From the IMG/VR virus record IMGVR_UViG_3300036985_000965, positions 1 to 29,287 of that record: a DNA stretch of 29,287 nt. One strand, written 5' to 3'. A program made the translations under genes and the position numbers. The notes under the pieces are model-generated. The model searched no databases and had not been told where the DNA came from. It saw only the letters and a list, made by a program, of their open reading frames with translations. Source of the stretch: a virus. Shown here piece after piece: positions 7,901-12,775 of this stretch. The stretch's first letter is position 1. Each line of letters starts with the position of its first letter.

Positions 7901-8853
7901 AAGGCGCAATTATCCTTGTTTACTCAACAAGCTCCCCCCCACTTTCTGCTGATATTACTGAAAACTCTGGGGTAGCAGATATACTTTCAGCGCTAGGTAT
8001 CTTTGCAAGTTCTGCTACAGAGTCTACAACACTAGCAGATACTTCTTCTGCTGGATTTGTATTTAGTGTAGATATTTCAGAGCCTAGTATTCTTGCTGAT
8101 TTACCTAACACAATCAATTTAATTGTCACTGCAATTACCGAGGCGGTTACACTTGCGGACAGCAGCAGTGCACAAACTGTGTTTCTTGTGTCTTTAACTG
8201 AAATACAAACCTCCGCAGATGCGCAAACAGTTGTTGCGATATTCAGTGCAATTGATACTGAAGGGTTAACATCCGCAGATACGCAAGCTTTTGATGCGAT
8301 ACTTAATGCAATTAATACCGAAGGGTTAACAGCTAACGATATAACATCGTCTCAGGCAAACTTTATTTCTAGTAAAATTGAAGGCATTACAATATTAGAC
8401 GCTGAAAGCGCACAAGCTGTTTTTGCGAGTAGTGTATCAGAACCCAGCGATGTAACCGATACCAGCGTAGTATTTAGGGTACTTGCAGATAGCCTAACCG
8501 AAAATTCAGTATTAGCGGATAGTCAAGTTGGTATTACGTTATTTCAAAGCGATATAAATGAGAATTTAACAACAGCGGATATAGTAGCAGCGCAAGCTGT
8601 ATTTGCTAGTTTTATATCTGAGGCTACAGACATAGCTGATTTAATTGTTGGATACGGGTGGTTTACCGTGGACGATGCGCAAACAGTAGTGTGGACTGGG
8701 GTAAACGACGGACAAACCGTAACTTGGGTAAATGTGTCTGATACGCAAACACCTAACTGGACACCGATAAATGATACCCAGACTGGTACGTGGACTAATG
8801 TAAATGATGGACAAACCCCTAATTGGGTAGAGGTAAACGATTCGCAGCCGTAA
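4939..8853 (+). CDS. Giant repeat-built tail adhesin/fibre protein (1304 aa)
   Basis: This is a mosaic protein. Residues 1-710 are a Thr/Asn/Gly-rich beta-solenoid-like region. They hold two related openings: YWVGGTATWDA at residue 5 and YWGLLAGSQNWQ at residue 351. Residues 714-986 form an extreme glycine-rich domain with GG(A/T/N)GG runs. Residues 1007 to about 1244 are twelve 20-residue repeats with an invariant-like E-x(4-5)-A-D core. The last 60 residues are 5.5 copies of an 11-residue Trp repeat. There is no signal peptide and no catalytic motif. Glycine-rich domains of this kind occur in phage distal adhesins, where polyglycine-II helices display variable receptor-binding loops. The start overlaps the upstream stop (TAATG). 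A receptor-binding or virion-surface role is very likely; details are inference. Confidence 0.75.
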   Translation: MASRYWVGGTATWDATAGTKWALTPGGAGGQTVPTSADQVFFDAASGASVVTLSSPPACGSLNCTDFTGTLAGNTTLTVQGSFTLFAGMTYALQGRLLLTGLSSGGTYNITTAGKILTNNTGSNNTLGTGTWNLLDSLTCAGNAGGFLINTLTVFNTNNFNVSLSSELNFAGASGTVNLGSSTITLTNTQYIFRVTNTGFTLNAGTSTIVIPNVTISAAGIGFAGAGKTFYNVNITSTSVGTFSFTGTNTFNNLSISGKTNTAGLSTYTFTGNQTVNGTFTVSAGTNATYRVFLTSDVVGTNRTITAAVVSLTDTDFQSITGAGAATWSGTRSGDTTGNSGITFPAAKTVYWGLLAGSQNWQAAGWATSSGGTPDINNFPLAQDTAVIDNSSTATTITGSTVYFVGTIDCSTKTSALTLSITGKNIVGNVTFGSGITATSFNNTFYGNAAQTLTTAGKTISNIAINKRSGSTLSLGDALTTTSTLVVNTGGFDAVIYNVTIPSFNSNSTSVRSLSMGTGLWTVTGTGTVWNIQTITNLTFTKGTANILLSDTTTGTRTFASSLIYNKLTIGGTTGTSTLTILGTNSFSEIASTKTVAHTVSFNNNATTTITTWSVTGTTGNVVTINSNTAGTQASIAITNKTTSINYLNIRDIAGTNTTPVTFWVGANSTNTSNNRGIAFASGAATSAYILTSGTSFTTPVDWNNANNSIYLIGGGGGGSGSVIAVGNANKAAGAGGGGGGFRVLTNQTLSGTITYAIGAAGAAGPGNAVASGGGAGGTTTWNITNTATGGAGGVSMANSSGAPPPASTGGSGGTGTYTGGTGGAGGTTGVFSEFGGGGGGGGAAGVNGNGGNGGTGVSGATTAATNSGGGGGGNGGGTAGGNGTTAPLSGSGGNNSSATGGGASVATGKGTAGTVGGGGSGGAASGFAGGNGGNGADILGGIGSGGGSGGSTNLANTTGVVGLYGAGGGGAGYGTGSTTYPGVAGAQGAIILVYSTSSPPLSADITENSGVADILSALGIFASSATESTTLADTSSAGFVFSVDISEPSILADLPNTINLIVTAITEAVTLADSSSAQTVFLVSLTEIQTSADAQTVVAIFSAIDTEGLTSADTQAFDAILNAINTEGLTANDITSSQANFISSKIEGITILDAESAQAVFASSVSEPSDVTDTSVVFRVLADSLTENSVLADSQVGITLFQSDINENLTTADIVAAQAVFASFISEATDIADLIVGYGWFTVDDAQTVVWTGVNDGQTVTWVNVSDTQTPNWTPINDTQTGTWTNVNDGQTPNWVEVNDSQP
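7078..7896 (+). repeat. Glycine-rich domain within the adhesin (residues 714-986)
   Basis: About 270 residues dominated by GGx, GGGGG and GGAGG motifs, introduced by a typical lead-in (ILTSGTSFTTPVDWNNANNS, then IYLIGGGGGG) and closed by GAIILVYS. The lead-in plus closing strand is the hallmark of the phage/bacterial glycine-rich domain class. Codons for Gly are mixed (GGT, GGC, GGA, GGG), which limits exact DNA repetition. Confidence 0.7.
7957..8670 (+). repeat. Twelve in-frame 60-bp repeats (20-aa unit)
   Basis: Twelve consecutive units of exactly 20 codons occupy residues 1007 to about 1244 of the adhesin; the twelfth degenerates into the next repeat block. Representative units are TENSGVADILSALGIFASSA, TESTTLADTSSAGFVFSVDI and TENSVLADSQVGITLFQSDI. 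Consensus is (T/S)-E-x3-(L/T/V)-A-D-x12, with the Asp kept in all twelve and the Glu at position 2 in every unit. The DNA has diverged at third positions, so the period is held by protein structure, not by recent duplication. Confidence 0.9.
8671..8850 (+). repeat. 33-bp repeats encoding an 11-aa Trp motif (5.5 copies)
   Basis: The C-terminal 60 residues of the adhesin are five full units plus a partial one: DDAQTVVWTGV, NDGQTVTWVNV, SDTQTPNWTPI, NDTQTGTWTNV, NDGQTPNWVEV and NDSQP. Consensus is (N/D/S)-D-x-Q-T-x2-W-x2-(V/I). One Trp and one Gln-Thr per unit suggest a short beta-strand ladder at the tip or stem end. Confidence 0.9.
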
Positions 8854-8856
8854 GTG

Positions 8857-8884
8857 TTGCATATATACGAAAATGCAGTAAAAT
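8857..8884 (+). promoter_or_regulatory. Weak candidate sigma70 promoter
   Basis: TTGCAT (8857-8862), a 16-base spacer and TAAAAT (8879-8884) lie in the 55-base gap between the adhesin gene and a 37-codon ORF. The -10 is good (5/6) and the -35 is poor (3/6). It could give separate transcription of the second fibre gene. Confidence 0.25.
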
Positions 8885-8908
8885 ACAAGTAATTAAAAGG
8901 GCCACCTT

Positions 8909-9022
8909 ATGACTACTTCTGTCCCAAAAAAAGAAGATACAACCAAAATACAAGTGCAAGCACCACAAAACGTTACAGTAATGGTCACAGGGTTTTCAGT
9001 GTCTCTGAGCACCTTAAAGTAA
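8909..9022 (+). CDS. Small hypothetical protein (37 aa)
   Basis: An ATG at 8909 sits 8 bases after AAAAGG and opens a 37-codon frame ending TAA 9020-9022, followed after 16 bases by the next fibre gene. The product starts MTTSVPKKEDTTKIQVQAPQ and ends VTVMVTGFSVSLSTLK: a charged N-terminus and a short beta-type hydrophobic C-terminus. It fills an otherwise empty gap in the same direction as its neighbours with a plausible ribosome-binding site. No function can be assigned; it may be a small fibre-associated peptide. Confidence 0.5.
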   Translation: MTTSVPKKEDTTKIQVQAPQNVTVMVTGFSVSLSTLK

Positions 9023-9038
9023 ACTAAAGGATTACATC

Positions 9039-11660
9039 ATGGCAAGTACCTATTCACCACTTTTACGTATTCAACTTATCACAACTGGTGAACAGTCTGG
9101 TACTTGGGGTACGACTACTAACACTAACTTAGGCACCTTAATTGAAGACGCTATTGCTGGAACGGCGGCTATTGATGTTACTTCGGGCAATATTACCTTA
9201 ACCTCCGTAGATGGTCTGTATGACCAATCACGGTGCGCCGCGATCCGTGTCTCAGGGACACCGGGCGTATCCCGCAATATTATCGCACCCGCGGCTAGTC
9301 ATATATATGTCGTGGCCAACGGATCAGATGCAGCGGTTGTATTAAAGACATCCACCTCTACAGGTTTGACTATCCCTACGGGCCAAATATACCTTGCCTA
9401 TTATGACCCTACTGTAGGCGTGGCTGACTTTAAGATGGTAGGTCAGGCTATTGCGTCTACTAATACGGCCAATACACTGGTGTTACGCGATGCTTCTGGC
9501 AACTTCTCTGCTGGCATGATTACGGCTAATTTAACGGGTAACGTTACAGGTAATGCAAGCACTGTTACAACCAATGCCAACTTGACGGGCGCTGTTACTT
9601 CTGTGGGCAATGCCACTTCATTGGGGTCTTTTACTTCTGCTAATTTAGCTGCTGCATTGACCGATGAGACAGGTACTGGTGCAAATGTATTTGCCACTAG
9701 TCCTACATTAGTGACGCCTTTATTAGGCACGCCAACGTCAGGCACGTTGACTAATTGTACTGGTCTTCCAGTAGGCTCAGGCGTAAGTGGATTAGGCACT
9801 GGCGTTGCAACGTTTTTAGCGACCCCATCAAGTGCCAACCTTGCCGCGGCTCTTACAGACGAGACAGGAACTGGTGCAAATGTATTTGCCACAAGCCCTA
9901 CACTAGTTACTCCTTTACTTGGCACGCCTACCTCAGGCACTTTAACCAACTGTACAGGATTGCCTATTTCATCAGGCGTAAGTGGGTTGGGTACTAACGT
10001 TTCAACATTCTTAGCAACCCCTACTAGCGCTAACTTGGCCGCGGCGTTAACTGACGAGACAGGAACTGGCTCTGCTGTGTTTTCTGTGTCTCCAGCACTA
10101 ACTGGGACACCAACCGTTCCTACAGCGTTAACCGGCACTAGCACTACGCAAATTGCTTCAACTGCGTTTGTAGTTAATCAAATCGGTGCTATTTCAGCGG
10201 GAGTTACTTCGTTTAGTGCAGGGACAACAGGCTTTACTCCTTCTACCGCTACGACGGGTGTCGTTACGTTAGCCGGTAATTTAGCCGTAGCTAACGGGGG
10301 AACAGGTGCAGTTGCGATTACAGGGACTGGCAATAACGTATTGTCAACAACCCCTACCCTTGTAACGCCGATATTAGGCACCCCTACTTCAGGTACTTTG
10401 ACAAACTGTACAGGTCTTCCAATAGCGTCAGGTGTTTCAGGACTAGCTGTCGGCGCAGCGACATTCTTAGCTACGCCCTCAAGTACTAATTTAGCCGCGT
10501 TACTTACAGACGAGACAGGATCAGGTGCTAACGTATTTGCTACTAGCCCGACTTTAGTCACACCAATTTTAGGCACACCAGCATCAGGTAACTTAACCAA
10601 CTGTACCGCCCTGCCTATTTCATCAGGCGTATCGGGCTTAGGTACAGGTGTAGCGACATTCTTAGCTACGCCATCAAGCGCTAACTTAGCAGCAGCGTTA
10701 ACGGATGAGACAGGCACTGGCTCTGCTGTGTTTGCTACTAGTCCTACTTTAGTAACACCTGCACTTGGTACTCCAACATCAGGTACTTTGACAAACTGTA
10801 TAGGTCTTCCTGTGAATACAGGCGTAAGTGGATTAGGTACAGGAGTCGCAACATTTTTAACTACTCCAACAAGTGCCAATCTAGCTGCTGCTCTTACAGA
10901 TGAAACAGGTACTGGCTCTGCTGTGTTTGCTACTAGTCCTACTTTAGTCACACCAAACTTAGGGACACCTAGTACTTTAGTTGGTACAAATATTACAGGT
11001 ACTGCAGCAAGCCTTACTGCGGGAAACGCCACAACGGCAACAACGGCAACAACGGCAACTAATATTGCCTCTGGTGGCGCAGGTCAAGTTCCATACAACA
11101 CTGGTTCAGGAGCTACATCTTTTGTTGCAGCGGGTACAACAGGACAAGTATTAAGGTCAACTGGAACTTCAGCGCCTGCCTGGGGCAGCGCTATTACCGT
11201 TGAGACATCATTTTCCCTGATTGGTGCTCAAGCGCTTACGTATACAGCAATTCCTTCTTGGGTTAGGAAAATTACTATATTGATAGCGGATGCTAATACT
11301 TCAGGTACCTCTCCTATAATATTTCAAATAGGAGTAACTACTCTAACCACCTCTGGATATAAAAACTCTAAGACTAACCAAACTTCTACAGGTACTGCAG
11401 GTAGCTATAACGCGTCTGCAACGGGAGCAGAGATTAGTCAGGGCTCAGCTTCCTCTAACATAACGGGGTCCGTGACATTTACACGCGCACTTGGAGATGT
11501 ATGGACATGGTCTGGCGTATTTGGTGGAAGTGTTACAAACTTTATGATGACAACCTGTGGGAATGTTACCGTAGTAGGTAATGTAAACATCGTTGGTGTA
11601 ACCTTCGTCAATGGTACCGACCAGTTTGATAGCGGAACTATTAACGTTTATTATGAGTAA
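9039..11660 (+). CDS. Tail fibre protein with 65-aa repeats (873 aa)
   Basis: The N-terminal ~130 residues (TYSPLLRIQLITTGEQSGTW, then GTTTNTNLGTLIEDAIAG) resemble the virion-attachment domain of podovirus/prophage fibre proteins. Residues 200 to about 645 are six full or partial copies of a 65-residue module containing NLAAALTDETGTG, SPTLVTP-LGTPTSGTLTNC and SGVSGLGTG. A different fibre module (GTSTTQIASTAFV, residues about 368-380) is inserted in the third copy. A low-complexity linker (ATTATTATT) leads to a C-terminal ~150-residue domain rich in aromatic and beta residues, the probable receptor-binding head. AAAGGA precedes the ATG. The repeat family is common in phage fibres; trimeric fibre function is inference from that. 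Confidence 0.8.
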   Translation: MASTYSPLLRIQLITTGEQSGTWGTTTNTNLGTLIEDAIAGTAAIDVTSGNITLTSVDGLYDQSRCAAIRVSGTPGVSRNIIAPAASHIYVVANGSDAAVVLKTSTSTGLTIPTGQIYLAYYDPTVGVADFKMVGQAIASTNTANTLVLRDASGNFSAGMITANLTGNVTGNASTVTTNANLTGAVTSVGNATSLGSFTSANLAAALTDETGTGANVFATSPTLVTPLLGTPTSGTLTNCTGLPVGSGVSGLGTGVATFLATPSSANLAAALTDETGTGANVFATSPTLVTPLLGTPTSGTLTNCTGLPISSGVSGLGTNVSTFLATPTSANLAAALTDETGTGSAVFSVSPALTGTPTVPTALTGTSTTQIASTAFVVNQIGAISAGVTSFSAGTTGFTPSTATTGVVTLAGNLAVANGGTGAVAITGTGNNVLSTTPTLVTPILGTPTSGTLTNCTGLPIASGVSGLAVGAATFLATPSSTNLAALLTDETGSGANVFATSPTLVTPILGTPASGNLTNCTALPISSGVSGLGTGVATFLATPSSANLAAALTDETGTGSAVFATSPTLVTPALGTPTSGTLTNCIGLPVNTGVSGLGTGVATFLTTPTSANLAAALTDETGTGSAVFATSPTLVTPNLGTPSTLVGTNITGTAASLTAGNATTATTATTATNIASGGAGQVPYNTGSGATSFVAAGTTGQVLRSTGTSAPAWGSAITVETSFSLIGAQALTYTAIPSWVRKITILIADANTSGTSPIIFQIGVTTLTTSGYKNSKTNQTSTGTAGSYNASATGAEISQGSASSNITGSVTFTRALGDVWTWSGVFGGSVTNFMMTTCGNVTVVGNVNIVGVTFVNGTDQFDSGTINVYYE
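9636..10973 (+). repeat. 195-bp modules encoding a 65-aa fibre repeat
   Basis: Copies begin at 9636, 9831, 10026, 10482, 10677 and 10872, each at an S-(A/T)-N-L-A-A codon set. Copies 1, 2, 4 and 5 are exactly 195 bp. Copy 3 is split by an inserted module (about 10090-10345) and resumes with TPTLVTPILGTPTSG. Copy 6 is cut after 34 residues. Copies share long nearly identical DNA stretches, so homologous recombination or copy-number change is likely. Confidence 0.9.
11031..11057 (+). repeat. 9-bp tandem repeat (ACAACGGCA x3)
   Basis: Three perfect copies encode an Ala-Thr-Thr linker between the 65-aa repeats and the C-terminal head domain of the fibre. Being in multiples of three, slippage would lengthen or shorten the linker without breaking the frame. 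Confidence 0.85.
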
Positions 11661-11663
11661 CGC

Positions 11664-12104
11664 ATGAAACTCTCGGAGCACTTTAGTTTAAATGAATTTA
11701 CCGCATCAGAGACAGCGCTGCGTAAAGGCATCGACAACATCCCAGGGCCAGCCGTCACGGAAAAGTTACGCATGCTGGCTGCTACACTGGAGCAAGTTCG
11801 TAGCCTTTTGGGCAATAATTCCATTCGTATATCTAGTGGCTATCGCAGCCTTGCTCTTAATCGTGCTATTGGAAGTGGTGATTTATCTGCGCACGTACTG
11901 GGTTATGCCGTTGATTTTACGTGTCCGGGCTTTGGTACACCGAAAGAAATAGCCAACAAGATCGCGCAGTCACCGATTAAATTCGACCAGCTCATATATG
12001 AAGGCACGTGGATACACTTAAGCATAGACCCACGCAACAGACGAGAAGTGCTCACTGCGCATTTTGGCAAAGGCAAAACAAGTTACACAAAAGGGATTGC
12101 ATGA
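11664..12104 (+). CDS. Endolysin, peptidase M15 type
   Basis: The 146-aa product carries the zinc-peptidase pattern of the M15 family: SGYRS (residues 58-62), S75-A-H77-x6-D84 within SAHVLGYAVDF, and W116-I-H118. H77, D84 and H118 are the expected zinc ligands and E113 is a candidate catalytic acid. Such enzymes cut peptide bonds in the peptidoglycan stem. The length is normal for a single-domain phage endolysin; there is no signal peptide or SAR anchor, so export depends on a holin. The ATG is three bases after the fibre stop with no good ribosome-binding site, which suggests coupling to fibre translation. The stop overlaps the next ATG (ATGA). Confidence 0.88.
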   Translation: MKLSEHFSLNEFTASETALRKGIDNIPGPAVTEKLRMLAATLEQVRSLLGNNSIRISSGYRSLALNRAIGSGDLSAHVLGYAVDFTCPGFGTPKEIANKIAQSPIKFDQLIYEGTWIHLSIDPRNRREVLTAHFGKGKTSYTKGIA

Positions 12105-12289
12105 AGAAGTGGTATAAGTCTAAAGTGCTTTGGTTTAATGTGGCTGTTGCTGTCGGTGCAGCGGTTGAGGCATCACTTACACTTGTACAGGGCTACTTCG
12201 ACCCACGCGTATTTCTAGGAATAATAGGCGTAATGGCGGGGATTAATGTTGTACTCCGATTTTTAACTACAACTGGGGTATCTAAGTGA
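12101..12289 (+). CDS. Holin-like small membrane protein (62 aa)
   Basis: The start is taken at ATG 12101, overlapping the endolysin stop and preceded by AAGGG, rather than at an upstream in-frame ATG (12008) buried in the endolysin. The product MKKWYKSKVLWFNVAVAVGA continues with two hydrophobic segments (about residues 11-29 and 37-55) joined by a short loop with DPR. A basic N-terminus and two membrane spans in a 62-aa protein next to an M15 endolysin and spanins fit a class II-like holin. The identity is contextual; there is no sequence motif that defines holins. Confidence 0.7.
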   Translation: MKKWYKSKVLWFNVAVAVGAAVEASLTLVQGYFDPRVFLGIIGVMAGINVVLRFLTTTGVSK

Positions 12290-12774
12290 TACCCTTGACC
12301 TTTAACTTTAAACACGCTTTAATTGCAGGCAGTGTCTTTATAGCCTTTAGTGCAGGTTGGGTAACTAACGGATGGCGCCACGACGCTGCACTTAAAAAAG
12401 CACTGCAAGAAACAATAGACTTACAACGCGCATACGATGACTATGCTAGGGAAGCGGTATCTAAATTTCAGAACCATCAAGCCGAGCAAGTTATCGTCTA
12501 TCGTGATATAAAAAGGAAGGTAAAAGATGTTACGGATAACAGGATATGTTTTGTTGACAGCAATGCTCTCAGCTTGTGGAACAGCGCTCTTACAGGGAAC
12601 GTGCCCAAAACCGCCACAAGAACTACTAAAGAGACCCCCCTTACCAGTTCCGTTGTTACAGATGAGCAAGTCCTTACCAACGTCGTAGAGAACTTTGAGC
12701 AATCTAAACAGATACGCGATCAACTCAATGCACTCATTGACTGGTTTGAAAATAACGAAGCAATAGGTAAGTAA
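12286..12774 (+). CDS. Rz: Inner-membrane spanin (Rz-like i-spanin)
   Basis: It starts at GTG 12286 overlapping the holin stop (GTGA). The 162-aa protein has one N-terminal membrane span (about residues 11-27, ALIAGSVFIAFSAGWV) and a periplasmic helical region with charged heptads (LKKALQETIDLQRAYDDYAR). Conserved-looking NRICFVDSNALSLWNSAL and a C-terminal helix (NFEQSKQIRDQLNALIDWFE) follow. This is the plan of phage i-spanins, which join an outer-membrane lipoprotein to disrupt the Gram-negative outer membrane in the last lysis step. The embedded Rz1-like lipoprotein in its +1 frame strongly supports the call. It also implies a Gram-negative host. Confidence 0.85.
   Translation: MIPLTFNFKHALIAGSVFIAFSAGWVTNGWRHDAALKKALQETIDLQRAYDDYAREAVSKFQNHQAEQVIVYRDIKRKVKDVTDNRICFVDSNALSLWNSALTGNVPKTATRTTKETPLTSSVVTDEQVLTNVVENFEQSKQIRDQLNALIDWFENNEAIGK
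12527..12688 (+). CDS. Rz1: Outer-membrane spanin (Rz1-like), embedded in the i-spanin gene
   Basis: This 53-codon frame lies entirely inside the i-spanin gene in the +1 frame. It begins at ATG 12527, six bases after a strong AAGGAAGG (12513-12520), and ends at TAG 12686-12688. The product MLRITGYVLLTAMLSACGTA starts with a basic residue, a hydrophobic core and a lipobox L14-S-A-C17, so signal peptidase II would cut before Cys17. The mature 37 residues are Pro-rich (CPKPPQELLKRPPLPVP), as in lambda Rz1. An embedded lipoprotein gene inside an i-spanin is the classic Rz/Rz1 arrangement. It is too short for normal ORF length cut-offs and is likely to be missed by automatic annotation. Confidence 0.88.
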   Translation: MLRITGYVLLTAMLSACGTALLQGTCPKPPQELLKRPPLPVPLLQMSKSLPTS

Positions 12775-12775
12775 T

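Noticed and set aside
7957-8850. CRISPR-like array because of the regular 60- and 33-bp periods
   Set aside because: The repeats are in-frame coding units with drifted third positions; there are no identical repeats separated by unique spacers.
9443-11032. Long open frames on the minus strand across the fibre repeats (9443-10144 and 10178-11032)
   Set aside because: They are antisense shadows of the 65-aa repeats: Pro/Val-rich, repeating with the same 195-bp period, without ribosome-binding sites or recognisable domains.
12008-12100. Longer form of the holin-like protein from ATG 12008
   Set aside because: The extra 31 residues lie inside the endolysin gene and are Lys/Arg/His/Gln-rich; ATG 12101 has AAGGG and the usual ATGA overlap.
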